This document shows, piece by piece, positions 1 through 7,855 of a DNA stretch of 33,072 nt. How positions within the stretch are numbered: position 1 is the stretch's first letter; each line of letters begins with the position of its first letter. The stretch covers positions 1 through 33,072 of the forward strand of contig NZ_JAJTTE010000067.1 in the NCBI RefSeq assembly GCF_021343995.1, in the 5' to 3' direction. Origin of the DNA: Pseudonocardia terrae. GTDB lineage: Bacteria > Actinomycetota > Actinomycetes > Mycobacteriales > Pseudonocardiaceae. Under the pieces are notes generated by a model. It worked only from the letters and a program-made list of their open reading frames with translations, ran no database searches and was not told where the DNA came from. Made by a program: the position numbers and the translations under genes.

Positions 1-52
1 CTGCTCGGCCAGCACCGCGGCGGGCCGGGTCGCCGCGGTGCTGGCCGAGCAG
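1..52. repeat. Perfect 20-bp inverted repeat at the contig start
   Basis: Bases 1-20 are the exact reverse complement of bases 33-52, with a 12-nt spacer. The right arm lies in the coding frame of the septum-site/CpaE-like gene. Because the left arm starts exactly at base 1, a fold-back (chimeric read or assembly-graph end) artefact is at least as likely as a real hairpin. The frame stays open through it, so the sequence alone does not settle this. Confidence 0.8.
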
Positions 53-292
53 ACGCGCGAGGTGGGGCTCGTCGTGCGCGGCCCCTCCCCCGGCGGCCTC
101 GCCCCGTCCGACGTCGCCGCGGCCCTCGAGCTCCCGCTGCTCGCGTCGATGCCGCCCGAGCGCAACCTGGCCCGTGCCATGGAGCAGGGCGTGCCGCCCG
201 GCCGCAGGCGCGGTGCGCTGAACACCGCCGCCCGGGAACTGCTCATCGCGCTCGCCGACACCGGCGCGCCCGGCCTGCGGCGGGCGTCGTGA
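2..292 (+). CDS. Septum-site-determining / CpaE-like ATPase, C-terminal end (partial)
   Basis: This is the last ~96 codons of a protein whose 5' part lies off the contig. The frame is open from base 2 and ends at the TGA at 290-292. The preserved part (AVLAEQTREVGLVVRGPSPGGL, then a stretch on choosing a low-activity or default partner, ending LIALADTGAPGLRRAS) resembles the C-terminus of the MinD-superfamily Ssd/CpaE/TadZ proteins encoded just before tadA in actinobacteria (Rv3660c position). Those proteins localise the Tad pilus machine or affect septation. The ATPase motifs are not in the window. It overlaps tadA by a GTGA stop/start, which implies translational coupling. The first ~37 bases may be unreliable because of the terminal inverted repeat. 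Confidence 0.75.
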   Translation, partial: CSASTAAGRVAAVLAEQTREVGLVVRGPSPGGLAPSDVAAALELPLLASMPPERNLARAMEQGVPPGRRRGALNTAARELLIALADTGAPGLRRAS

Positions 293-1479
293 GCGCGCTG
301 GTCGACCGCGTCCGGGCCCGGCTCGCCGAGGACGGCCGCGAGCCCACGCCCGCCGTCGTGGCCGACGCGGTGCGCGCGGAGTCCGGCGGGGTCGCCTCGG
401 ACCTCGACGTCCTCGCGGCGCTGCGGGTGCTGCGCGAGGAGCTGGTCGGGGCGGGTCCGCTCGAGCCGTTGCTGCGCGACCCGCGCACCACGGACGTGCT
501 GGTCTCGGGCGGCGGCACCGTGACCGTCGACCGGGGCGCCGGACTCGAGCCCGCTCCCGTCCGGCTGCCCGACGAGACGGCGGTCCGGCGGCTCGCCCAG
601 CGCCTCGCCCTCGCGGCCGGCCGCCGCCTCGACGACGCCAGCCCCTACGTCGACGGCTGGCTCGCGGGCGGTCCCGGCGGCGCGGGTCGGGGGGTTCGGC
701 TGCACGCCGTGCTCGCCCCCGTCGCGGTCGACGGGACCTGCCTCTCGCTGCGGGTGCTGCGCCCCGCCGTGCACGACCTCGGCTCCCTCGCCCGCCTCGG
801 CACGCTCGAGCCGGTGGCCGAAGGGCTGCTCCGCGCGGTCGTCGCGGCCCGGCTCGCGGTGCTCGTCTCGGGCGGGACCGGCTCGGGCAAGACCACATTG
901 CTCGCCGCCCTGCTCGGCGCGGTCGACCCGGCCGAGCGGATCCTCACCGTGGAGGACGCGCAGGAGCTCCAGCCCCGGCACCCGCAGGTCGTCCGGCTCG
1001 TGGCGCGGCCCGCGAACATCGAGGGCGCGGGCGGCGTGACCCTGCGCGACCTCCTGCGCCAGGCGTTGCGGATGCGACCGGACCGGGTCGTCGTGGGCGA
1101 GGTGCGGGGTGGGGAGGTCTGCGACCTGCTGTCGGCCCTCAACACGGGCCACGACGGCGGCGCGGGCACCGTCCACGCCAACTCGGTGCGCGAGGTCCCG
1201 GCCCGGCTCGAGGCCCTCGCCGCGCTCGGCGGGATGGAACGGGCCGCGCTGCACAGCCAGCTCGCGGCCGCGGTGCAGGTCGTGTTGCACATGCGCCGTA
1301 CCCCACGCGGACGAGTGCTCGAGGCCGTCGGCGTGCTCGGACGACAGGGGGCGGAGGGGCCCGCCGAGGTCGTCGTCAGGCCCGTGTGGGAACGCGGCCG
1401 GGGCTGGACCGCCGACCGGGAACACCTCGGCCGGCTCCTCGCCGAACGCGGCGTGACCGTCCCCTGGAGCGTGCCGTGA
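289..1479 (+). CDS. tadA: TadA/CpaF-family secretion ATPase
   Basis: This 396-residue GspE/VirB11-type hexameric ATPase powers assembly of Flp/Tad pili at the inner face of the membrane. Visible motifs are Walker A GGTGSGKT at residues 195-202, an aspartate-type Walker B region RPDRVVVGEVRGGE at about 264-275, and a histidine box GTVHANS near 293-299. The N-terminal ~150 residues match the usual CpaF regulatory domain (LRVLREELVGAGPLEPLLRD). GTG at 289 overlaps the preceding TGA and is the start that preserves operon coupling. The gene is followed by another GTGA overlap with tadB. Length is typical of the actinobacterial type, which is shorter than many proteobacterial TadA proteins. The position equals Rv3659c. 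Confidence 0.93.
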   Translation: MSALVDRVRARLAEDGREPTPAVVADAVRAESGGVASDLDVLAALRVLREELVGAGPLEPLLRDPRTTDVLVSGGGTVTVDRGAGLEPAPVRLPDETAVRRLAQRLALAAGRRLDDASPYVDGWLAGGPGGAGRGVRLHAVLAPVAVDGTCLSLRVLRPAVHDLGSLARLGTLEPVAEGLLRAVVAARLAVLVSGGTGSGKTTLLAALLGAVDPAERILTVEDAQELQPRHPQVVRLVARPANIEGAGGVTLRDLLRQALRMRPDRVVVGEVRGGEVCDLLSALNTGHDGGAGTVHANSVREVPARLEALAALGGMERAALHSQLAAAVQVVLHMRRTPRGRVLEAVGVLGRQGAEGPAEVVVRPVWERGRGWTADREHLGRLLAERGVTVPWSVP

Positions 1480-2282
1480 GCGCCACGGTGCCGGTCCTGC
1501 TCGCCGCGGCCCTCGTCTGCGCCCCCGGGTCGTCGGCGGCGCGCCGGCTCCAGGTCCTCGCTCCGCTGCACACCGGCCGCGCCTACACGGTGCCCCCGCT
1601 GCGGGTCCTGCTCGTGCTCGCCGGCGCCGGGGTCGGTCTGCTGCTGGGGGGCCCGGCGGGTGGAGCGGCCGGGGCCGCAGCGGCGGAGGTCCTGCGGAGG
1701 CGGCGGGCGCGGGCCCGCGAGCGGGCGGGGGCGACCACGGCCGCGAACGAGCTGGCCGAGGCCGTGTCCCGGATCGTCGAGGAGCTCCGCAGCGGAGCGC
1801 ACCCGGCGGCTGCTCTCGACGGCGCACGCGCGGACGGGCCTTTGGCTGCGGCGGCGCTCGCTCCGGCGGCAGCCGCCGCGCGCCTGGGCGACGACGTCCC
1901 GGTCGCACTCCGCCGCGGCGCCGGGGACCGCGCCGACCTGGTCGCCACCGAGCTGCGCCGCCTTGCGGGGGCGTGGTCGCTGGCCGAGCGGCACGGTGCC
2001 CCGCTCGCGGACCTCCTGTCCGGCACCCTCGCCGACCTGCGCTGGCGGCTCGCGTTCGAGGCCCGCGTCCGGGCCAGGCTCGCCGGTCCCCGCGCGACCG
2101 CTGGAGTACTGACGGCCCTGCCGGTGCTCGGGCTGGGTCTGGGCCATCTGCTCGGGGCCGACCCGCTCGGCGTGCTGCGCGGCGGCCTGCTCGGCCAGGC
2201 GCTGCTGGTCGTCGGGTCCGGGCTGCTCCTGGCCGGCCTGCTCTGGAGCGATCGGATCGCGACGGGACCGGTGACCCGATGA
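1476..2282 (+). CDS. tadB: TadB-like type II secretion F-domain membrane protein
   Basis: This 268-residue protein belongs to the T2SSF (GspF-like) family that forms the inner-membrane platform on which TadA acts. Hydrophobic segments occur near the N-terminus (VLLAAALV), around residues 45-70 (VLLVLAGAGVGLLLGG), and twice near the C-terminus. Between them is the helical F domain with the characteristic run LAEAVSRIVEELRSGAHPAAAL. An upstream in-frame extension to 1386 exists, but the GTG at 1476 overlapping the tadA stop (GTGA) is preferred, since all neighbours are coupled this way. Its TGA at 2280-2282 overlaps the ATG of tadC. Confidence 0.85.
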   Translation: MSATVPVLLAAALVCAPGSSAARRLQVLAPLHTGRAYTVPPLRVLLVLAGAGVGLLLGGPAGGAAGAAAAEVLRRRRARARERAGATTAANELAEAVSRIVEELRSGAHPAAALDGARADGPLAAAALAPAAAAARLGDDVPVALRRGAGDRADLVATELRRLAGAWSLAERHGAPLADLLSGTLADLRWRLAFEARVRARLAGPRATAGVLTALPVLGLGLGHLLGADPLGVLRGGLLGQALLVVGSGLLLAGLLWSDRIATGPVTR

Positions 2283-3130
2283 CGGCGCTCGCTGCACCGG
2301 TGGCCGTCCCGGCCGCGTCGGGCCTCGCGGCCTCGGCTGCAGCTCTCCCCGAAGCACCTGCGGATCCTGCGGGATCACCGCACGCCGTACTGGCGACCTC
2401 GCTGGTCCTGCTCGCCCTCGCCGTGCTGGTGGGCGGTGCTCCGGGGGCGCGGGCCCGGTTGGGCGCCCTCGTGGCAACGCCCGCGGGACCGGCGGAACCG
2501 GTCGTGCCCCTCCGCCGCAGCTGGGCCGTGGTGGGCGGGCTCGCCGTGGCCGTCGTCGTCTGGACGGTGGCCGGCGGGGCCGCCGCCGGCGCGGGCGCGG
2601 TCGTCGCGGCGGTCGTCGTCGGGGCCGCCGGCGGCGTCGGCCTGCACCTCCTGGTGACGCGAGCCGCGGCACGCCCCGCCCGCAGGGCGGATGGCGCAGA
2701 GCTCGCCGCGGGCTGGGAGCTCCTGGCAACGTGCCTCGAGGCCGGCCTCCCGGTCCCCTCGGCGGCCGAGGCAGCCGCCCTGCGGATCGAGGGCGAGGTC
2801 GGCGCCGGGCTCCGTCGGGCGGCCGGGCTGCTCGAGCTCGGGTCCGCGCCGGCCGAGGCGTGGGCCGCGGTGGCCGGCGTCCCGGGCCTCGAGGCGTTCG
2901 GCCGCGCCGCCCGCCGGTCGGCCGACACCGGCGCCGGTCTGGCGCGGGTGGCGCGGTCGGAAGCGGCGCGGCTCCGCGCCGGTCTGGCCGACGCCGCCGA
3001 GGCGAAGGCCGAGCGCGCCGCCGTCCTCATCGCCGCCCCGCTCGGCGTGTGCTTCCTGCCGGCCTTCCTCGCCCTGGGCATCGCGCCGGTCGTCCTGGGC
3101 CTCGCCGGGGAGGCCCTGGCCCGATGGTGA
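2279..3130 (+). CDS. tadC: TadC-like type II secretion F-domain membrane protein
   Basis: This 283-residue second GspF-like platform protein is the partner of TadB. It has hydrophobic helices around residues 35-55 and 85-125 and a C-terminal pair (AVLIAAPLGVCFLPAFLALGIAPVVLGL). The cytoplasmic F domain carries the typical pattern ELLATCLEAGLPVPSAAEAA, then GARR-SADTGAGLARVARSEA. ATG 2279 overlaps the tadB stop (ATGA), fixing the start despite a longer open frame. The next gene begins 102 bp downstream with its own strong ribosome-binding site, so the pilin may be translated independently. Matches the Rv3657c position. Confidence 0.83.
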   Translation: MTALAAPVAVPAASGLAASAAALPEAPADPAGSPHAVLATSLVLLALAVLVGGAPGARARLGALVATPAGPAEPVVPLRRSWAVVGGLAVAVVVWTVAGGAAAGAGAVVAAVVVGAAGGVGLHLLVTRAAARPARRADGAELAAGWELLATCLEAGLPVPSAAEAAALRIEGEVGAGLRRAAGLLELGSAPAEAWAAVAGVPGLEAFGRAARRSADTGAGLARVARSEAARLRAGLADAAEAKAERAAVLIAAPLGVCFLPAFLALGIAPVVLGLAGEALARW

Positions 3131-3232
3131 CCGTTCCCGGTGCCGCCCGGCCACCGCCGCGAGCCGGGCCCGGCCGTCCCGACTCGCCCGACTCGCCGTC
3201 CCGACACCCGATCACGACCTCCAGGAGGACCG

Positions 3233-3625
3233 ATGTCCCTGCCCGCACTCGCCCTGCCGCGATCCGAACCGCGCCGCGGACGACGGCCCGGCCCGCGCAC
3301 CGACGTCCTGCGCACCTGCCCCGAGCCCGACGCCCGGCCTGCGGGAGCGGCGGCCGAGCACGGCGTCTCGGCCGACCCCGGCCCGCCGGACCGCAGCTCG
3401 CCGCTGCGCCGCCTCCGGGCGGTCCGTCGCCGGATCGCTGTCGTCCTCCGGTCGGTCATGGTCCGGCTCACGACCGACGACCGGGGCATGTCGACGGTGG
3501 AGTACGCCATCGGAACCCTGGCGGCGGCCGCGTTCGCGGCGGTGCTCTACACCGTCATCAGCGGCGACTCGATCGTCACCGCGCTGACCCAGCTCGTGCA
3601 GCGCGCGCTGTCGGTCACCTTCTGA
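3233..3625 (+). CDS. DUF4244 Flp-type pilin with a long N-terminal leader
   Basis: This 130-residue protein ends with a class III/IV pilin signature, DDRG|MSTVEYAIGT, followed by one hydrophobic helix. The predicted prepilin cleavage is after Gly85, with the conserved Glu at +5 (Glu90). The mature part would be 45 residues, like Rv3656c-type pilins. The ATG at 3233 follows AGGAGG (3223-3228), which supports an 85-residue charged leader. An internal ATG at 3458 would give a more usual ~30-residue leader but has no ribosome-binding site. The stop overlaps the next ATG (TGATG at 3623-3627). It is probably the major subunit of the pilus whose motor and platform lie upstream. No prepilin peptidase is in the window. 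Confidence 0.85.
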   Translation: MSLPALALPRSEPRRGRRPGPRTDVLRTCPEPDARPAGAAAEHGVSADPGPPDRSSPLRRLRAVRRRIAVVLRSVMVRLTTDDRGMSTVEYAIGTLAAAAFAAVLYTVISGDSIVTALTQLVQRALSVTF

Positions 3626-3981
3626 TGCGCCGGGCCGAGCGTGGCGCGGTCACCGTGGAGGCGGCGATCGCGCTGAGCGCGCTCACCCTCGTGGTCCTCG
3701 CCGCGCTCGGCGCCGTCGCCACCGTCGCCGCCGCGGTCCGCTGCACCGACGCGGCCCGGGAGCTCGTCCGTCTCGCCGCGCGGGGCGAGGCGGACCGCGG
3801 GCGGGCGGCAGCCGCGGCGCTGGCCCCCGGCGGGGCCGTGATCGAGCTCCGCTCGACGGCGGCGGAGGTGCGCGCCGTCGTCAGCGTGGCACCCGTCGGC
3901 CCGCTCCCGATCCGGGTCAGCGGCACGGCCGTCGGCGCAGTGGAGCCCGGGGCCGTCCTCGGCCCGGAGGCGGCGGCATGA
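3625..3981 (+). CDS. TadE-family pseudopilin-like protein
   Basis: This 118-residue protein starts at the ATG overlapping the pilin stop. The N-terminus RRAERGAVTVEAAIALSAL resembles TadE/TadF pseudopilins: a short basic stretch, Gly-Ala, Glu at about +5, and then a hydrophobic helix (about residues 12-36). The rest is a small extracytoplasmic domain with a single cysteine right after the helix. Such proteins are processed like prepilins and are thought to prime or decorate the Tad pilus. Its TGA overlaps the next ATG (ATGA at 3978-3981). Position equals Rv3655c. Confidence is high for family and moderate for exact role. Confidence 0.8.
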   Translation: MRRAERGAVTVEAAIALSALTLVVLAALGAVATVAAAVRCTDAARELVRLAARGEADRGRAAAAALAPGGAVIELRSTAAEVRAVVSVAPVGPLPIRVSGTAVGAVEPGAVLGPEAAA

Positions 3982-4469
3982 AAGCACCTCGCCGCACGGC
4001 AGCGCGGGACGCCACCCGGCCGAACGCCGAGCCGGGCCACACCGAGCCGGGCCACACCGAGCCGGGCCACACCGGGCCGAACCGCACAGGGCCGGGCCAC
4101 ACCGGGCCGAACTCCACCGGGCCGAACCCCACCGGGCCGCGGGACCGCGGGTCCGCCACGGTGTGGGCCGCCTTCGCGGCGGCGGCGCTCCTCGCGGTGA
4201 CGGCGTTCCTCGTCGACGTCGGCGGGGCCGTGCTCGCCCGGCACCGGGCGGAAGCGGCCGCTGATCTCGCCGCCCTCGCGGCAGCCGCCGACGCCGTACA
4301 GGGGGAGCAGGTCGCCTGTGTGGCGGCCCGACGGGTCACCGACGCCATGGGAGCCGAGCTCACGCGGTGCACCCTCGACGGCTGGAACGCGCTCGTCGAG
4401 GTGCAGGTACGTCGCCCGTGGAGCCTGCTCGCCGCCGAGGCGGCGACGGGCCGCGCGCACGCCGGGCCG
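3978..4469 (+). CDS. TadG-like (Rv3654c-type) helicase-linked TadE-like protein; 3' end unresolved
   Basis: ATG 3978 overlaps the preceding TGA. Residues 1-54 are a low-complexity tail of Glu/Asn-Pro-Gly-His-Thr repeats. Residues 55-164 match the small actinobacterial secretion-related TadE-like family: RDRGSATVWAAF, a transmembrane helix at about 63-88, then ARHRAEAAADLAALAAA and a C-terminal Cys pair (114, 131). Homologues normally stop shortly after the GRA-AGP motif near residue 164. Here the frame has no stop until 8048, running antisense through the helicase, so the given end is only the limit of recognisable homology. A lost stop or an indel (assembly or real) is likely; one shift would end the frame at 4525-4527. 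Last gene of the Tad operon. Confidence 0.65.
4028..4140 (+). repeat. 15-bp tandem repeat in the 5' coding region of the TadG-like gene
   Basis: Three exact copies of CGAGCCGGGCCACAC lie at 4028-4042, 4043-4057 and 4058-4072. Degenerate copies continue to about 4140, alternating GGGCCGAAC and GGGCCACAC. They encode EPGHT/GPNxT pentads placed before the membrane helix, so in the cytoplasmic tail. The period is a multiple of three, so copy-number change keeps the frame. Confidence 0.85.
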
Positions 4470-4886
4470 GTACCGGAGACGGCTCCCGCGACCCCCGGCG
4501 AGGTGCCACCGGACGACGACCCGGTGAACGGTCGGAGCGACCCGGTGAACGGTGTCACGACTCCAGCCGCCACCACCTGCAGCCGTTGGGCCGACCACTG
4601 CCCGTCGACCGGTCCGGCCACCCGCGCTCGTCGTGGCACCGGCACCGATCGGCGACCGCGTCTGGCGGGTCCTCCGTGGAGCGGGCCTACTGAACACGGC
4701 ACGGCGCGGTCGACACGCACGACGGAGGCGGCACCACCGTCCACGAGCACGCTCCCCAGACCGCGGTGGGACCGAGGCGCTTCGTCGCCGACCCCCGTAC
4801 GGACCCACCGCTCGCCGGCCGCCGCCGGCCGCTCCGGCCCCCGACGGGCCTGCCGGCGGCGGCCCACGACCCCGTGGCGCCGCCGC
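4470..4886. other. 417-bp stretch without a convincing gene
   Basis: This lies between the recognisable end of the TadG-like protein and the stop codon of the convergent helicase. It contains the direct repeat GACCCGGTGAACGGT (4518-4532 and 4536-4550, one unit apart) and several open frames on both strands with no protein-like composition. No clear hairpin terminator was found by eye, although two convergent transcripts should end here. Confidence 0.5.
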
Positions 4887-7394
4887 TCAGCCCGCGGCCG
4901 GATGCCGTACGAGCGCCCCGATCACCAGGTCCAGCACGCGGACCGCACCGGCCTTGTCCAGCGGGTTGTTCCCGTTGCCGCACTTCGGCGACTGCACGCA
5001 CGAGGGGCACCCGGTGCGGCAGCCGCAGTCCCGGATCGTCTCGCGGGTCGCGCGCAGCCAACGCTCGAGGACGGCGTGCCCCCGCTCGGCCAGGCCGGCG
5101 CCCCCGGGGTGGCCGTCGTGGACGAACACCGTCGGCAGCCCGGTGTCCGGGTGGAGCGCGGTCGAGAGGCCGCCGATGTCCCACCGGTCGCAGATGGCGA
5201 AGAGCGGGAGCAGCCCGATCGCGGCGTGCTCGGCCGCGTGCAGTGCGCCGGGCAGCCGCGCCGGGTCGATCCCGGCGTCGGCCAGCACGGACTCGCCGAT
5301 CGTGTACCAGACCGAGCGGGTCTCCAGCGTCTGCGCGGGCATCTCCAGCGGCACGGTCTCGAGCACCGTCCCGTCCGGGGTGCGGCGCTGGTAGCCGACG
5401 ACCTGGCTGGTCACCCGCACGTCGCCGAAGGACACGGAGACCGGGCCGTGGTCGCTGCGCGCCCGCACGGCCACGATCTCGACGTCCGAGTTCGACCGGG
5501 CGTCGGTTCGCCAGTCGGGCTCCTCCTGGTGCACGAGCGCGACGCCGGCGTCGAGGTCCAGCTCGTCGACGACGTAGCTCTCGCCGCGGTGCAGGTAGAC
5601 CGCGCCGGGATGCGCGGTGCCCGGCGCAGAGGCACCGTCGACCGTGCCGAGCATCCGCCCGGTCCCGGCCTCCACCAGGGCGACCTGCCCCAGCCCGGAG
5701 CCGCGGATGTCGACGGAGGCGGCGGGCTGCTCCCGGGTCGTCGGCCAGAACCACCCGGCCGGACGCCGGCGCAGCACCCCGTCCTCGACCAGCTCGGCGA
5801 GCACCTCCTCCGCCACTGCCCCGCCGAAGACGTCCGCCACGTCCCCCTCGGTCAAGGGCATCTCCGCGGCGGCGCACACCAGCTGGGGTGCCAGCACGTA
5901 GGGGTTGCCGGGGTCGAGCACGCAGCTCTCCACCGGCGCGCCGATGAGGGCACGCGGATGGTGCACGAGGTAGGTGTCCATCGGGTCGTCCCGCGCGACC
6001 AGCACCACGAGTGCCTCGTCGGCCGCGCGGCCGGCGCGGCCCGCCTGCTGCCAGAAGGAGGCGCGCGTCCCCGGGAAGCCGGCCACGACGACCGCGTCGA
6101 GTCCCGCGATGTCGACGCCCAGCTCGAGCGCGTTGGTCGTGGCCACGCCGAGCAGCTCGCCGCGCAGCAGCGCGCTCTCCAGGGCCCGGCGCTCCTCGGG
6201 CAGGTAGCCCCCGCGGTAGGCCGAGATCCGCGGCACCAGGTCCGGGTCGACGTCGGCGACGAGTCGCTGGGCGCCGAGCGCGGTGACCTCGGCACCGCGC
6301 CGGGAGCGGACGAACGCGAGGCTCCGGGCTCCCTCGACCACGAGGTCGGCCAGCATGCGGGAGGACTCGGTCGAGGCGGGCCTGCGGACCGGGGCCCCGT
6401 TCTCGCCGCTGAGCTCGGGCAGCAGGGGCGGTTCCCACAGCGCGACGGTCCGCCCCGCGCTGGGCGAGCCGTCCTGCGTCACCGCGCGCACCTCGCGGCC
6501 GGTCAGCCGGCAGGCGAACTCGGCCGGCCGCGCCACGGTCGCCGAGGCGAGCACGATCGTGGGTCGCGCACCGTAGCGCCGGGCGAGGCGCAGCAGGCGG
6601 CGCAGCAGCAGTGCGACGTGCGAGCCGAAGACACCGCGGTAGGTGTGGCACTCGTCGACGACCACGAACGCGAGGCGGCGCAGGAAGCCGGCCCAGCGGC
6701 CGTGCCGGGGCAGCACCGAGCGGTGCAGCATGTCCGGGTTGCTGAAGATCCAGCGCGCGTGCCGGCGGGCCCAGTCCCGCTCGTCCATCGGGGTGTCGCC
6801 GTCGAGCGCCGCGGGCCGGACGTCGGGCAGGCCGAGCTCGCGCAGGGCCCGGAGCTGGTCGGCCGCCAGGGCCTTCGTCGGCGACAGGTAGAGCGCCGTG
6901 GCGCGCGGCTCGGCGGCGAGCCGCGAGAGCACCGGCAGCTGGTAGACGAGGGACTTGCCGGACGCGGTCCCGGTCGCGACCACGACGTCCCGGCCCGTGT
7001 GGGCCAGCTCGGCGCCGTCGGCCTGGTGGCTCCACGGCCGGGTCACGCCGACCCTGCGGAACGCCTCGACAACCTCGGGCGGTGCCCACGCCGGCCAGTC
7101 GACGGCGCGCCCGGCACGGGGCGGCAGCCGTACCGCGTGGCGCAGCGGGTTCGTCGCTTCCGCAGGGTCGAACTCGTCGTCGAAGCCCTCGGCCGGCTCG
7201 GGCGGCAGCGCCCCGTCCGCCCCGAGCTCGACGACGGGCACGTCCGGGTCGACGCCCGAGCCGGCGAGCACCCGGCTCAGCAGCTCCAGCCCGCGCGCCG
7301 ACCGTGGACCCGCCGCGGGGGGCACGACCGGGTCCGGCGGCCCCTCGACGAGCACCGGCCCGTCGCCCGCCCACCCGATCGCCTGGTCACGCAT
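4887..7394 (-). CDS. DECH-box helicase with C-terminal DUF1998 zinc-cysteine domain (MrfA/Hrq1-like)
   Basis: This 835-residue superfamily 2 helicase has motif I ATGTASGKS at residues 140-148 (Lys147) and motif II DECH at 247-250. The second RecA domain contains the QQAGRAGRAAD motif VI. The C-terminal DUF1998 domain has a cysteine cluster at 790, 792, 796, 799 and 805 (DCGCRTGCPSC...C). This architecture is that of Bacillus MrfA (mitomycin repair) and fungal Hrq1; the M. tuberculosis counterpart by position is Rv3649. It probably unwinds DNA 3' to 5' in crosslink or lesion repair. The frame is open to 7676, but ATG 7394 (MRDQAIGW) is chosen because the residues before it look non-coding. No good ribosome-binding site precedes it, so the start is uncertain. 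Confidence 0.88.
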   Translation of the reverse strand: MRDQAIGWAGDGPVLVEGPPDPVVPPAAGPRSARGLELLSRVLAGSGVDPDVPVVELGADGALPPEPAEGFDDEFDPAEATNPLRHAVRLPPRAGRAVDWPAWAPPEVVEAFRRVGVTRPWSHQADGAELAHTGRDVVVATGTASGKSLVYQLPVLSRLAAEPRATALYLSPTKALAADQLRALRELGLPDVRPAALDGDTPMDERDWARRHARWIFSNPDMLHRSVLPRHGRWAGFLRRLAFVVVDECHTYRGVFGSHVALLLRRLLRLARRYGARPTIVLASATVARPAEFACRLTGREVRAVTQDGSPSAGRTVALWEPPLLPELSGENGAPVRRPASTESSRMLADLVVEGARSLAFVRSRRGAEVTALGAQRLVADVDPDLVPRISAYRGGYLPEERRALESALLRGELLGVATTNALELGVDIAGLDAVVVAGFPGTRASFWQQAGRAGRAADEALVVLVARDDPMDTYLVHHPRALIGAPVESCVLDPGNPYVLAPQLVCAAAEMPLTEGDVADVFGGAVAEEVLAELVEDGVLRRRPAGWFWPTTREQPAASVDIRGSGLGQVALVEAGTGRMLGTVDGASAPGTAHPGAVYLHRGESYVVDELDLDAGVALVHQEEPDWRTDARSNSDVEIVAVRARSDHGPVSVSFGDVRVTSQVVGYQRRTPDGTVLETVPLEMPAQTLETRSVWYTIGESVLADAGIDPARLPGALHAAEHAAIGLLPLFAICDRWDIGGLSTALHPDTGLPTVFVHDGHPGGAGLAERGHAVLERWLRATRETIRDCGCRTGCPSCVQSPKCGNGNNPLDKAGAVRVLDLVIGALVRHPAAG

Positions 7395-7855
7395 GTCGTC
7401 GAGGCTCGCACACGGCACCGACGGTTCGACGCACGCGCCCGTCCGGGATCCGAGGCGTGTCGGTCCCCGTCGACGGCGCACCCGACCCCATCGGCCGCTG
7501 CCGCACCGGTGACCGGACCAGGTGCCGGCAGCCGGAGTCCCGAGCGCAGTGGTGGCGGCGCGGCCCGGCGGGCGCGACCGCCCGGAGAAGCCCCGGCGCC
7601 CGGTCTCGGACGGTGTTCCGTCGGGCGCCAACGGACCTGCGGATTGCGCCGTTCGGCCGTCTGTGTCCTTGATCACCCCGCCCGATGGAGAGGTGGGGTG
7701 GTGTGGATCTCAGGTGCGACATCGGACACACTCGTAGACTGCACGCGCCCGTCGCAACGACGCGACGGAGCATGCGCTCGACGCCAGGGATGCCGTCGGA
7801 ACGCGAGCCGGCCGGATCGGCCTCCCTGGCGCACACCGACGCAACAGGAGGACGG
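7395..7855. other. 461-bp divergent intergenic region
   Basis: This region separates the helicase (minus) and hppA (plus) starts and must hold both promoters. A TANNNT-type -10 candidate TAGACT lies at 7735-7740, which would give hppA a 5' leader of roughly 110 nt; I see no convincing -35. A strong ribosome-binding site (AGGAGG, 7846-7851) precedes the hppA ATG. M. tuberculosis has cspA in the helicase-topA neighbourhood; no cold-shock gene is visible here. Confidence 0.45.

Noticed and set aside
645..2729. 694-codon minus-strand open frame opposite tadA-tadC
   Set aside because: Arg/Pro-rich composition with no domain; it is antisense to clear Tad genes and arises from high GC.
7395..7676. 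N-terminal extension of the helicase to 7676
   Set aside because: The extra 94 residues are Arg/Gly-rich and unlike helicase N-termini; ATG 7394 fits the family better.
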